The position numbers and the translations under genes are program-made. A stretch of 59,152 nucleotides of DNA from Phoronis australis. Its lineage: Eukaryota; Phoronida; Phoronidae. The notes below the pieces were generated by a model. It was not told the DNA's origin. It saw nothing but the letters and a program-made list of their open reading frames with translations, and did no database searches. Of this stretch, positions 1 through 11,089 are shown piece after piece (position 1 is the first letter of the stretch; the number at the start of each line of letters is the position of its first letter). The DNA lies in NCBI GenBank assembly GCA_002633005.1, contig NMRA01000197.1:665290-724441 (forward strand), given 5' to 3'.

Positions 1-356
1 GGGAAAACTTTGAAAATGAATACCAAGATGTTATCAGTTTTTATGAAGATGATTTTGATTCAACACTGCGCTGTCACCTGGCTACGTTTGGGGCCAATTA
101 TGCACAGGATGGTAGTCAAGAGGTAACATTGTCTCGTGTTGTGGATCATTTGCAGAAATTATCAGCCGGTCAAAAACACTTGATCGAAAATGTAATTAAA
201 CTAGCAAACTTGCTGTTAGTGATGCCTGCAACAAATGCCAGTAGCGAACGAGCATTTAGTGCTCTTAGGCGTGTTAAGTCCTATTTACGTTCCACAATGG
301 GACAGGGGAGGTTGAACCATTTAATGTTGCTCCATGTTCACAAAGACGTGCGATAA
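1..356 (+). pseudogene. hAT-family transposase, C-terminal dimerisation region (partial)
   Basis: An open frame runs from base 3 to the stop ending at 356, and its start is outside the window. The C-terminal 60 residues carry the hAT dimerisation (hATC) signature: LLVMPATNASSERAFSALRR followed by a short Leu-rich tail. This motif is known from hAT transposases and from domesticated ZMYM1-like proteins derived from them. The Ser-Ser-Glu-Arg-x-Phe-Ser core looks intact and there is no frameshift in the visible part. No terminal inverted repeat could be assigned on the right (357-600). It probably lies in an intron of the upstream phosphatase gene. A host gene derived from a hAT element is the alternative. 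Confidence 0.75.
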
Positions 357-1499
357 GCTAAATTTGGTACGAGGAAGTGAAATGCGAAAGGCACAACTCG
401 GGGTTTTTACCACGTTAGACTTAGCTGCAGCCCGAGTTCCTTTGTGCAGCAGGGCAACGTCCACTGATTTATGTTGAAGAGTAAATAAAAACATTTATAA
501 TTGTTTCACACCTTCATTCTTACTGTTCAGCAAGAGTAATCGTATGAGCGCCATGTATGTTGCTCCAAAAATTTCCAGTCAATCTTAACAAAAAATTAAC
601 TCTAAAAGTACAGCATCTGTTACACACCTCATTATTAGTAGACATATTTTTTCATATAATTCAAAACGTACCTAGTGGTTGCAGTAGTTCATTTTACAGC
701 GTTGATATATACACCCCAGTGCAACGCAGTGGTTTCGAAATTAGAAGTTACGTATCGACCAGGGTCGGTGCCCCCCCAATAATTTTTACCTTCCTACGGG
801 CCTGACCGCGGGTACCAAGTTGTTGAATAACCGGCATCGAGCTGATTCTCGTCTTCAGTAACGCGCCGGGACTCGCATGAGTGTGACTAAAGCCTTGTAT
901 CAATGTGGTAGTGTTTACCGGAAATTTTTGAAAGTTGGCGCTCGGCACCCAACCGATTTTCCACTTGAAAACTATCATGTCCAGGGATTATTTCGGGAAT
1001 CTGTTTGCCACTAGTGTTTTGAAAATCTCAGGGTGGATAGTATGTACTGCAACACTGAGTATTTTGACTTAAAATTTTGTTTAGTTTGGCCAAGTAACTT
1101 GATACAGGGAAGCTCGATTTTATTCAAATTACTGAGGCTAACTAACCCTATCATTAACGACATATCCGGTGTCTTTGTAACTAACCGGCCAAAAAGTTTG
1201 AGTCAAGTACACTGAGACGATCCGCAGACAATTTAACGCACGGTATTTGCTGAATGCGAACACTTGCGAGATACGTAAAGGGCGTCGGTTGAGGCCGCAG
1301 TGAAGTACTGCGTTCGACGGTAACTTGATGATGTCAAGACCAAAATGCAACAGTGGCACGATATATATAGGGTATAGTGAAAACGCGCATTTTAAAATGT
1401 GTCGATTATTGAGGGTGAAATCGACACATTTCGTTTCGCGACCAAAACCCGCGGAAACTTCCGCGGCCCGGAGTAACAAAAGTCCACAAACCTCAGAGC

Positions 1500-1850
1500 A
1501 TGGCAACCACGGACGTGCAGTCAGGGAACAATAGCGACTAAAGAACAACTGCGAAATAACTGACGGATAAGCGAGATAATTCTAAGCGAACGTTTAACAA
1601 CAGTGCATGGTTTACCTGTTGAGGGGCCTGGCCAGAACATTGTTAGTGTCTCCGCTTTTGCAGCACAGTTTGTCTAAACGCACTTGAAAATGTGCACGTA
1701 ACCAGCATTCATATTCTTAAACATACATGTGTATTTCGAAAATTTGCTCTTGCTGAGCATACTAATTTACTGGATTTTTAGATTCAATAAGTCAGTTTAG
1801 CGACTGCAAACTATATTTTTTCCAGAGGCCTCTTTCAGCTGGCAAGGGTT
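1500..1850 (-). repeat. Left inverted terminal repeat of the DIRS-like element
   Basis: This segment is the reverse complement of about 5300-5690 with many point differences and small gaps. The best conserved stretches are 1600-1690 (against 5460-5560) and 1740-1800 (against 5351-5400). The divergence suggests an old insertion. Related sequence recurs at 46480-46850. Confidence 0.65.
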
Positions 1851-2919
1851 ATAACGGAGGCAACATTCGCTTTATTTTTTGTCGAAACTGTACATTACTT
1901 GAGAAAAATTGATAATCTGACAGATAAAATTAATTGCTGCGCATTTCCCAATTTTCGAAAAAAATATAAGTTTTTTCACAATGAGAGGCCCTGCCCTTGA
2001 AAAAGGCATTGATGATATTCACCCTTTTTGTGCTTTTTAATGACAAAATCAGGGGGCCGCACGCGGAGACAGGGTCTAATGTTGGAATCGGCTACCTCCA
2101 TTTTTCTCCCTTTTGTGAAATCGTGCAACCCTGAGCTTTCATTTTGAAGGTCACTTCCTGCATCATTTTGTGACAACACGATGGTGGAATGAACTGTCAT
2201 TCGTTTTTGCCAAGCCTTTCATCTTAAGGTGTACCATTTCAGACGGGACCCTCTCTCGGTGAAGCAGTTCGGGTGAAAAGTCCATTTGCCCTTCTATGCA
2301 TGAAAATCCAACACTGCCAAGTATTCACGAGGGAATGTGAAATTCCAAATTCATCAAAAATACAAAACCGTCGTACCCAGCACAGCAGTATCAAGACATT
2401 CGACCCAAAAATCAAAATTTGAACAAAATACAATAGGAACTGACCGCCATCGAAAGGATGGAATTTTGAAGACCACTAGTTGTGAATTACACAAAAGGAC
2501 TATTTCCGATGATTAAATATAAAATAATGTTATTGTTTCCCGTAGTTTCACAAGAATAGTATCTCTTTTCAAGATTGTTACTAAGAGTTGTTTGCAAGGA
2601 ATTCCCACGTGTGGTAAACACTGCTGTCTAGGGCAAGTTTGTGATGACCGTGTACATGTCAAAAGGGGATACTCAAAGAACTCTCGCAATCATAAACAAT
2701 GATTTCAACGTTTTTTTGTCAGTGGAGTTCAAATTTAACTGGTGATCCGTTATAGGTACATGTACCTCTGAAATGAGCAAAAATACACCTTAATACGAAT
2801 GTTCCACTCCCACGTTCCCTCGGTTACCAGTCAAAAATCTGCGAGCATGCCTGCAGAAATCCCTTATAACATTTCGTTGTGATGAACAAATTCGTTGGTT
2901 TCTGTTTTACTTGGTTATG

Positions 2920-3185
2920 CAGGGGCGGATCCAGGATTTTGTGTAGTGGGGGGCAGGGGCACGGGAATAGTCAAAATTATGCCCCATGGGCTCGCACAGC
3001 CTGAAGTGTAGGGATGCAGGGGCCTCGAATTTATGAGTTTGTGGACCTTATTACTAAAAAGAAAAAGGTCAACGGGGTTTGTTCAAGGCCTATTAATTGT
3101 GCATACATCCCCCGAGCCCCCTTGAGTGCGCACATATGCCAGTCGCAACCCGGACTGCCCCCTTACCCCCCTAAATCCGCTACTG
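2920..3185. mobile_element. hAT-like MITE
   Basis: The segment starts CAGGGGCGGATCCAGG and ends with the complement of CAGTAGCGGATTTAGG, followed inward by G-rich sequence on both sides. CAGGGGCG-type ends are typical of non-autonomous hAT elements. A 5-bp TTATG occurs on both flanks but not in the register of an 8-bp duplication, so the target-site duplication is unproven. There is no coding capacity. The element interrupts the DIRS-like copy. Confidence 0.55.
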
Positions 3186-3231
3186 TTATGTATCTACGAA
3201 AATCGATAGATTCATAGATACAATTAGAAGC

Positions 3232-4667
3232 TAATCTTGTAAGAACTGAGCAGTCTGGTCACGATGATAGGAGGTGTGGTGGGATCGTTGTCGGATGAGG
3301 GCTGAGCCAAGACCGCGGAAAAAAGCAACCTGAAAGTTGAAACGAGAAAGTGCATCAGCGACGATGTTAGTATAGCCAGGGATATATTTTGCCCGAAAAT
3401 GAACGTTAAGGGTAAGATCGGAGATGACCAGACGATGAACAAGGGATATAATGCATAATGGGAGGAGGGGTGGTGGGAGGAGGTCTTGTTGATAATGTCA
3501 ACGACGGCACTGTTGTCGCACAGGAAGAGAATCTTGTGATTGGCGAGCTTCGATCCCCTCAGCTCTAGCGCTAATGACTATAGGAAAGAGTTCCTTGAAG
3601 GTGATGTGAAGGTGTTGCAGGTGCTCTGGCCACGAGCAGGCAAACCAGGAAGCCCCAAATGTCGCAGCAAAACCCCCATTCGAGCCTGCAGCATCAGAGT
3701 ACAGTTTGATGGTGTCGAAAGATGTCCACTCGTCGAATAGGAATAGTGTTTTCCCATTGAAGCGGCCTCGGAGAAAGATGGACCAAGCCCTAAGGTCCGC
3801 TCTAGCTTCTTTATTGAGAGTGACGAAATGGCCTGGTCTCGAAATACCAATGGTGAGGTTGACGAGCCGGCACAGGAAGGCGCGGCAGGGCACGATGACG
3901 GAGCAGGCGAAGTTTAGTAGACCAATAAGGGATTGAAGATCGCGAAGATCAACCTTCCGGTGTTTCTGGAAGTCAAGGAGGAGGTTGGAAGCTTTATCCA
4001 CCTTGTCCTGAGGGAGAGAAGCAGTCATGGTCGTAGAGTCGAGATGGATGCCGTAAATGGTGATGGAGGTGGTCGGCTGAATCGTCTTGGCGTGGTTGAT
4101 AAGGATGCCTAGGGAGTCACAGAGTGATATGAATGCGGCGAGGTCACGGGAGCATGTCAGCGAGGGTGGGGAGCCCACGAAAAAGTTATCAAGGTAGTGA
4201 GAAACGCCGGCGACCTTCAACTTGGTTTCCAGGATCCATTGAATCACAGAATTGACCTTCTCGAAGATGTTGCAGCTGGAGGCACAGCCAAATGGCAGGC
4301 ACCTGTCGTAGTAGAATTTGTTGGCCCAGGATAGACCTAAGAGGTGGTAGTCGTCAGGGTGCACCGATACTATGCGAAAAGCGTTCTTGATGTCAGTCTT
4401 AGCCATGAGGGAGTCGCGTCCAAACTGTTGAACCAGGCGGATAGCGTCCTTGATGGATTGGTACTGGACTTGGGAGAAGTGAGGGGGGTATGAAGGAGTT
4501 AACTGAGTTAGAGTATCTTCGGGGATACGGAGAGCTGACGGGTGGTCGGTCGGGGGATTGGAGTGACAGATCGGGGAGGCGCCGAACCTGAAACTGAAAG
4601 AGAAACCATTGATAAGATCCGTAGTCGAGAGGGAGTCATAACCTGAAAGGAGAGGTTTTACGTGTGC
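3232..4667 (-). pseudogene. DIRS-type reverse transcriptase/RNase H, frameshifted
   Basis: The minus-strand frame is open from 4667 to 3498 (first Met at 4406). It starts immediately upstream of the gag-like stop, in another frame. In order it shows an N-terminal LLSGYDSLSTTDLINGF segment, the RT palm motif A (MAKTDIKNAFRIVSVHP), the LPFGCASS turn, and motif C as YLDNF in place of the usual YLDD. The C-terminal RNase H has SDAAGSNGGF. Its remainder continues in two other frames: CDNSAVVDIINKTSS at about 3490-3530, then YIPGYTNIVADALSR at about 3330-3380. Breaks therefore lie near 3560 and 3450. The order and spacing match the RT-RH of DIRS/Ngaro-like elements. The Asp-to-Asn change in motif C and the two frameshifts mark it as dead. 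Confidence 0.8.
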
Positions 4668-5161
4668 TTACTATTACGGGTGTTGGGATACCTGGCAGGT
4701 GTGTTGGCGGTTTTGGAGGTGCATGAACACGTTGGGTGGTTGGCGCCGCAGAAGCTACAAAAGTGCTGGTATCTGCAGAGGGGAAGGTTGCAGGACTGGT
4801 AGTTGAACTTCCAGCAGACACTTGTGGGGAAAGAGTGGGGGTTAGGGGTCGGGGTACGGGGGCCTCGAAGAAATGTGCAGGTGGATAAGCCTTGACGAAA
4901 GGACTGAATGTTGGTTGGGTGGCGTTGGATCTTGTTGAACTTGAGGCAAACGTGGCGCCACTGGTCCCTGTGGATTTGGTCCCACTCGAAGGGGAAAGAT
5001 GACCAGAATTCCCTGAAATGTGTATCATAAAACAAGGCTGCAGAAAGGCCGTAGTGTGTGTTGCAGTCGTGGACTAAAGACAAATATTTTGGAAGCTTAT
5101 AGGCATCCTGTGGAGACTTGTGGACCAGGATGGACTGGAAAGTATTGGAGGTCTGGGTCAA
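4658..5161 (-). CDS. gag-like protein of the DIRS-like element
   Basis: This 167-residue minus-strand ORF lies directly 5' of the RT frame, and its stop overlaps the opening of that frame. Residues about 118-150 contain a Cys/His cluster (CWKFNYQSC, then CRYQHFCSFCG, then HPTCSC). This pattern is typical of the first ORF of DIRS/Ngaro-type retroelements and is thought to bind nucleic acid. The middle has a Trp-rich patch (residues about 52-75, FREFWSSFPF). The ORF start is uncertain: the visible Met may not be the original one. The gag/RT overlap resembles elements that make RT by frameshifting, but that is inference. Confidence 0.6.
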   Translation of the reverse strand: MTQTSNTFQSILVHKSPQDAYKLPKYLSLVHDCNTHYGLSAALFYDTHFREFWSSFPFEWDQIHRDQWRHVCLKFNKIQRHPTNIQSFRQGLSTCTFLRGPRTPTPNPHSFPTSVCWKFNYQSCNLPLCRYQHFCSFCGANHPTCSCTSKTANTPARYPNTRNSKHT

Positions 5162-5299
5162 CTGAACGATAGATGAGATGACCTTTGGACGTGCTGAGCT
5201 GGAAAAGATGGGATTGTTACCGGTGAAGGAGATGGAGACGGGGGAGTGGAGGAGGCAGATTTAGAGAAAGAAAAACACGACATAATAGAGCGACAGTTG

Positions 5300-5690
5300 T
5301 CTTTGTTATCCTTTGCCTCTGGGAAATATGATTTTGCATTTCTGCATTTGCAAAACTGCCTTATTGAATATAAAAATCCAGTGAATTGATATGCTCCGCA
5401 AAAGTTTCGCTTTACGAATTTACTCGATTTTTCGGAATACATGTATGAATGATAAAATGTCGGTTTTCAAGTGCGTTTAGACGACCTACATGTATGCAAC
5501 AAAAACGGAGACCCTAACAACAATGTCCTGGCCAGGTTCCTCAAAGGGTAAACCATGCACTGATACTGACTTGTCAAATGTTGTCTTGAATTTTGTCTCT
5601 TATTCGTATTTGTAGTCTTTCTTTTCTCGACTGTGCCCCCAAGCCTATGTCGGTTGCCATGGTGTAACCCTGACGCCTGTTTACCATGGT
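5300..5690 (-). repeat. Right inverted terminal repeat of the DIRS-like element
   Basis: Upstream partner, relative to the minus-strand ORFs, of the repeat at 1500-1850. It shares GACGACCT, AACAATGTCCTGGCCAGG and GGTAAACCATGCACTG-type blocks with the left repeat and with the loose copy at 46680-46780. The outer boundary near 5690 is approximate. Confidence 0.65.
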
Positions 5691-6982
5691 TTAAAACTGG
5701 GGATTTTTGAACAATTTGAATTCCTGGAGTAAAATTTTGAAATACAAGGCGAAAAATAGGCAAAATTGATGCTAAGGTTTCGGCTCTCTGGTACCCGTTG
5801 GTGATAAAAAGTGGGAGGTAACTGATGCAAGACAAAAGTGCACGTGAACGTATATCAACATGATATGACTTATCTACACGCAATTCTTCTCTCGCCTAAT
5901 TCTAATTGTTAAAAACAGAAAGTGGTGGAAGACCATGATTTGATATGGCGAATTGTGAGCCTGCTATCTTTGCCATGAAAATAGTTCCCACAAGCGGCTA
6001 CCAATGGCCCTGTTTTACTAAACTTAGGGAGAGAGTACGTTAAGGTGAATTGACGTATTTTCACACTTTTATTATTTGCTTTCTGTTGTATACTGGTTTA
6101 CAATATAATAACTTGATGTCACGTTCAGTTACATTTTAGTTTTTTGAAAATGAAGAAAAACATATTCGTCGGTTCCTCGCTCTTTCCCAAAAAGCTTTAA
6201 TCTGCCATTCACTGAAGAGCAGACGAAACTATTACTCTTTGCCCGGAACAACATATATAACGTTGGGAGGACTTTGATTTGATTTGGCCCCGTTTTTTTT
6301 CTGTTTTTGCTTTCAAACTTCCTGAATCTACTCTCTTGACTGCAAAAAACACATGGAAAAGTCAGCCAAGCTCACGGTCCGGTTCGTTGGTCCTGCAAGT
6401 GAGCGCTAATTTCTATGTTCCTATCGAGCCGAGCTTGTGTAGCCTGGGTCGAGAGGGGTCGTGGGTCGTGGTTCGAAGGTCGAGGGGGTTTTGGATCGAG
6501 GGGGTCGTGGGGTGTGGAGATCCCGGGGGTTGAGGGGTTTTAGAACAATCCCAAGTGGACGGATTCGACTACCACTGTTCCTGAAAGCAGTTTTTTACGT
6601 TTGCTTCGGTACATATATCTTCGACGGATTTTCATGAAATTTTGCGACTTGTTTTGGAAGACGACGACACATTCTGATTTTTGGATTCCGCGCCATCTAA
6701 TGGCCATTTTTGTGATAGAAATAAACACCGCTAGGAGCACACCTCTGCAGTGCAGCCGTGGGCGCATTTCATTGCTCCGCGTTGCTCTTTTTAGAAAATG
6801 CGTTGTAGGGATTAATAGGCACACACATTTCTAGTCAAATGGAAACGATATTTAAAAATTGCTGTGAAAGCTGACTCAATGTGTCAAAAATAATGTTCAA
6901 CATTTAAACGTGACTAATAGTAAGCATGAATAATGAGTACGATATTCGCTATTAACACAACATCGTTTTTACGTTCTTTCAG
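5691..6982. other. Intronic/non-coding stretch upstream of the PTP exon
   Basis: No exon-like segment with domain similarity was found on either strand. A G-rich low-complexity patch occupies about 6430-6540, built from variants of GGTCGAGGGG and GGGTCGTGG. The remainder is AT-rich unique-looking sequence. It is probably part of the long intron before the exon at 6983. Confidence 0.5.
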
Positions 6983-7149
6983 TCTTCACCTGGTGAGCAA
7001 TGTGCCAGAATTGTGCGCCATATTCAAATGACCACTTGGCCAAAGACTGACGCATTACCCAAGAGTGCTGGTGACATGATTGACTTATTACAAGAAGGCA
7101 ATATGAAGATCGAGACCAAGAAACCCAAACGCGTTGTTGTGCATTGTCT
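6983..7149 (+). CDS. PTP D2 exon: WPD-loop strand to P-loop start
   Basis: The acceptor is TTCTTTCAG at 6974-6982 and the donor is GTAAGA at 7150. The exon opens at phase 0 and ends after two bases of a Leu codon. It encodes 55 residues from SSPGEQCARIVRHIQ through RVVVHC. The intron falling just after the catalytic Cys codon is a sharp boundary, and the next exon supplies LNGAERSG. Confidence 0.85.
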
Positions 7150-8657
7150 GTAAGATTATTTTTCGGTACATTGTCGGTTTGTGTCTGTCATTTCTCATGA
7201 CTTTTGTTGTGGGTAGCTGACCAGAATTGGTGCAGGAAAAATGTTTCAATTCATCGTTTTCTCACATCTATCAAAGAGAACAATTAATGATTAGTTCACT
7301 CACTTGCTCAGAAAAAAATCAGATGTTCATGTCAAACTTACACTAGTTGATTATCAAATAACCTCCGATTCTACATGTATGTCCATTATAACTACTAGGA
7401 GATTTACTTCACTTTTCACAGACGATGACAATGAAAAACTTGCTGCCCTCGATGCAAGTTTTTATGTTCTCGTGGTATCTTGACTTATAACAGTTGTTTC
7501 AATTATCCTGTAAGACCGGTTTCTTCAGACATTAAACACCAGGCTTTGCTGTTACAAACAATGAAATTCTATCAAGAGAGACTCAGCTAGTGTATTACAC
7601 ACAGCAGTGTGTTTCCGTCAAACTGGAAGCATGGAATCCTCCGGAAGAAACTTGCGAGAGTTAGCGTATATTTACCCTTTTCTGTCCGAGGTGGCACATT
7701 GCGGACTGTTTTTCTTTAACTGGCGTATGATTTGAAGAGATACTGTCAGATCTGTGGCAGAAAAAATGTTCATTATCCTTCTATGGTTCACCCGTCATAC
7801 TGAGTTACTCTTTGATGGGCCGCAAAGACTTGTTCATGTGACCACGTTGACCACCCACCATTGACGTTTATTTTAAAACATTCACATGTTTAATCTCAAA
7901 AAAAACAGTAGCTTTTGTTATTTGCTTAAGTAGGCCTGTAATGCTTAAAGCAAGATTGAATTGGAGGCCGTTGTGATTGGATGGAAACCAAGTAGGGAAC
8001 CAAGATGTCTGCGCCAACTATTGACTGACATGCCAACGATCGTTTATTCGTGTCCGCCATCTAAGCAATTAGTTTTCACATATCAGGGAAGAAGCAATTG
8101 ATGGATGCGCATCAAGAGATTACTAGAACTATTACTCACTAAGTAAACTATACTTTGACGCTGATTTACTGATTTTGTAGTAATGGTGCGGAAAGAAGTG
8201 GGCTGTTCGTGGCCTTGAAAATGATCTGCGACAAAATCCAGTCCGAAAAGGAAGTTGACGTACTTCAAGTTGTCAAACGCATCAAAGAATACCGGCCACA
8301 ATGCATCGAATCTTTGGTAACTATCCATGTACAAGTACCGAAAATGAAGGGCGTTGAGTTCTGAATAACATATGTTAATGTTTTTTATATGCGAGCGTTG
8401 TATTTCTTTCGGCAGGCTCTTTGATTCAGATCATTGTGTGTACGAAATTCAAAATTAACTAACGTGGGCTTAATATAAGTTCTTAACGATGACGATTATT
8501 ATTCGGAAGGTTCATTATTCCTTTTTGCAGTAGCAATAAACTAGTGCAATGCTCGTACAAGCGTGTTTGTCTATATTTTCAGAGACAATATCAATTCCTC
8601 TATCAGACTGTGACCGAGTATATACAGAACAACGACGCGTACGTCAAGGTGTCGTGA
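6983..8657 (+). CDS. Receptor-type protein tyrosine phosphatase, 3' end (D2 domain)
   Basis: Three exons (6983-7149, 8181-8316, 8583-8657) join in frame to 125 codons plus a TGA stop at 8655-8657. The protein covers the second half of a PTP catalytic fold. It has VRHIQMTTWPKTDALP (WPD-loop region), KRVVVHCLNGAERSG (phosphate-binding P-loop), the helix RIKEYRPQCIESL, and the terminal YQFLYQTVTEYIQNN (Q-loop/C-terminal helix region). The P-loop keeps Cys and Arg in CX5R spacing. However, WPD has become WPK and the usual HCSAGxGRTG is HCLNGAERSG. That is the pattern of membrane-distal D2 domains of receptor PTPs, which are typically weak or inactive and act in regulation. The D1 domain, transmembrane segment and ectodomain would lie left of the window. 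A single-domain divergent PTP is the alternative. Confidence 0.85.
8181..8316 (+). CDS. PTP D2 exon: P-loop remainder and helices
   Basis: The acceptor is TTTTGTAG at 8173-8180 and the donor is GTAACT at 8317. Its first base completes the Leu codon of the preceding exon, and it ends in phase 0. It encodes NGAERSGLFVALKMICDKI and then the conserved VVKRIKEYRPQCIESL helix, where PTPs usually have the VRxxRxxxVQT segment. Confidence 0.85.
8583..8657 (+). CDS. PTP D2 terminal exon with stop codon
   Basis: The acceptor TATTTTCAG ends at 8582, phase 0. It encodes RQYQFLYQTVTEYIQNN followed by a short tail DAYVKVS and TGA. QYxFxYxxxxEYI is the hallmark end of PTP domains, so the protein terminates only seven residues after the fold, as in many two-domain RPTPs. 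Confidence 0.85.
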   Translation, partial: RQYQFLYQTVTEYIQNNDAYVKVS

Positions 8658-9450
8658 AACACGAGTCATTCTTAGATTGTTATGTGTTCGTCTTCACATC
8701 ATTTGTGACGTCACGTTACCGTTCGCGAAAACACATGTAGTTGTATTCCAGCTTTCTATGTTTTGTATTGTAAACTGTACACTTATGCGCCTTATGACTG
8801 ATGGATTACGGTTATTCACGATTGAAACCGAGGTTATGCTTATTTGCTTAGTTTCAAGTTAAACACTTTACCGTATGTATACTGTAATAACTGCGCATAT
8901 GTATAAGCATCGTGTATGATTTTGATGTCACTAATTAATAGATTTTGTGGAGGTGCATATCTGAAAATCAAGTTCAAATATATGTCTCTGTAAATTCCCA
9001 GTGTATCATGCATTCGATAACTTAGAAAGATATATCTTGTGCTGATCTCACAATGTTTTTGAGTAACGCGATTAGACGTTGGTTGGTTCTCTTAATGGTG
9101 TGAACACTGAGAATTATACATTCACATGTGCACTCCAAAGTACTTTAACTTGTTTGTTTCTTCACGTTATATAATGTTAGCTTGGCAAATCTGAAGTTCG
9201 AGATTTAACATGGAGACTTGTGGCACTTTAACGTGTATTGTTTATGATTGATTAGATGATATTTTCAGAGTTCAAGTTGGTCTAATCAAAACTGTAGAAA
9301 CTTTACAAACTCCGTTTGCGATGAAGACAACTGCTGATATCCAGCATAGAGTCCTTGGTTTAATGTCTAAATGAAGATATGTTTTGACTTGAGATACTTT
9401 TATATATATTGTAGTGTAATTCTTCTAATAAATTAAGGTAATGTTTCTTT
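8658..9450 (+). other. Probable 3' UTR of the PTP gene
   Basis: The sequence downstream of the TGA is AT-rich and non-coding. The first good AATAAA on this strand after the stop is at 9427-9432, which would give a 3' UTR of about 0.8 kb. The cleavage site is unknown. Confidence 0.35.
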
Positions 9451-11080
9451 GTACGAAGGGAACACAATGTTTTGCACAATGCGCGCATATTCATACAAAA
9501 ACAGAATTCTTTCATCAAAGGAAACTATACTTTGACAAAATGCGTAATGCACATTGTCATATGCCTGAAAATGCTCAACAGAGTAGACCGTTAAAGTTGT
9601 TGAATGTTGCTTTTACCATTTTCGATTAGTTTTGAATAGTTTCGAATTGAGAAGAGCGGAGATTTGCATTAAACAAGTCTTTTGTCACATACAAATGTTG
9701 ACAACGTTAGCTGTCTTAGAGCAACGAATAACCTCCTGACCTACCTTGTTTTTCCCAGAATGCAACGAGCATCAATGAAAGCAGTACGTTGAGTTCTGTA
9801 GATTTATCTACATGTAGCTCGTATACTCAGGTAATTATCTAATTTTCCCAAGAACTTACAGTTCTATAATCCACGAAGTATCGCATACTATACAGGTATT
9901 TTGGCGATCATCCTGTACAAGTCATAGTCATGGTCGCAGCTGACACCGAAAATTCGGAAACGTTGCTGTACAAAGGCCCCTGGAAATGCCGGAGTGAGAC
10001 GAAAAGGAGGTGGGCACTGAAAATATGAGCAACTATTTGTTTTTAATAGTTGAACGGATAGATCAAAAAATTTGGCAAGTTCCTTGTTACCAATTTCTAC
10101 CGCAGAGGGTGCCACGTTTCAACCAGCGAGTCAATCATCACCTTAGTAACTGTAGTACATTTCTTTCGCTGTTCTGTCTGTTCACTCAGTTAATCACAAG
10201 AAGACTCCTTTAATTTTGTGATAACACACATTGCTCAAAAGTGGTAGTCATGTCGCAAGATTGCATGTCTTTCGTTTAAGTCCTGGTCTCACACGTTGTT
10301 AACCCTTATTACATGGTTAGAGGATGCCATAAGGATCCAAGAAGTACCTACCCCATAACTAATACACGATCCGTACTCTAAAAAGTTTAAATGAACGCGC
10401 CACTCACGATTCGCATCCGAAGAACCACCACCATTTTTGAACTTACCGCGAACCCGGAAGTACAATTCATTCAGGAACCCAGGCTAAGAAAACGTCGTCA
10501 GTGCGACCGGAGCAGTGCCTGTTACCAGCCTGCAAACGGGGATAAAATAATCAACAGCGCGCCTTAATTTTGATAAAATCATAATACGGAAATGTTCTCG
10601 AATTTGCTGAAGAAATGTGGCAAAAAAATTTTGACAGAAATTATTTTGCCGGACGACCACAGCCTATCGGACCCTGTGCGGATCGAGACAAGACACAGGC
10701 GAACGGTAAAGGCATGCGGTTTCAAACTGTTTTGTCGAAGTAAAAGGTTCAAATCATAAATGCAGTATACATACAAAGGTAGTTCAAGACACTTGTATAA
10801 AATTACGGACTGGTTAGTCCTGTGTCTCACTGCCTTGGCAGCCCTTAGGTACGTTAGCTAGCCTCAGTGCCAGCTATAACCTGTACGAAGACTCGTCAAA
10901 ATACAGCTTGTTAGTAGTAGGCCTCTAAAGCTTTGTGCCAAGGCTACCCTTAGGCCTACCTGCTCCCTGGCCGCAGTGTTCGCTCAAACGAGGTTTATTT
11001 AGAACTTGGGGTCTTCTGGCGAAGTGTGCAAAGTTGTTGGCTTTCAACAGAGATTTGCCCAGACATGATTGCATGAGCGC
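9451..11080. other. Intergenic stretch, no gene seen
   Basis: No recognisable protein domain, RNA gene or strong repeat was seen. Short open frames (for example near 9888-10213 and 10579-10830) overlap each other on opposite strands and have no family resemblance or splice context. Confidence 0.5.
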
Positions 11081-11089
11081 AACAAGCTT

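Larger units (their letters stand above)
1500..5690 (-). mobile_element. DIRS-like retroelement with inverted terminal repeats
   Basis: The two ends are inverted copies of each other. Bases 5300-5690, reverse-complemented, match about 1500-1850 over most of their length. Shared landmarks are the TGCATGGTTTACC block (1602 region and 5545 region) and the ATTCAATAAG/CTTATTGAAT block (1782 and 5360). Inside, on the minus strand, lie a gag-like ORF with a Cys-rich cluster and an RT/RNase H region. Inverted terminal repeats with this order and this type of RT are known for DIRS-like retrotransposons. The tyrosine recombinase ORF expected in the family was not found between 1850 and 3230, so this is probably an internally deleted, inactive copy. 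Foldback capture of a retroelement is an alternative. It carries a hAT-like MITE at 2920-3185. Confidence 0.6.

Noticed and set aside
1138-1548. 136-codon minus-strand frame
   Set aside because: No domain, no splice context, and it overlaps an equally featureless + frame and the edge of the DIRS-like terminal repeat.
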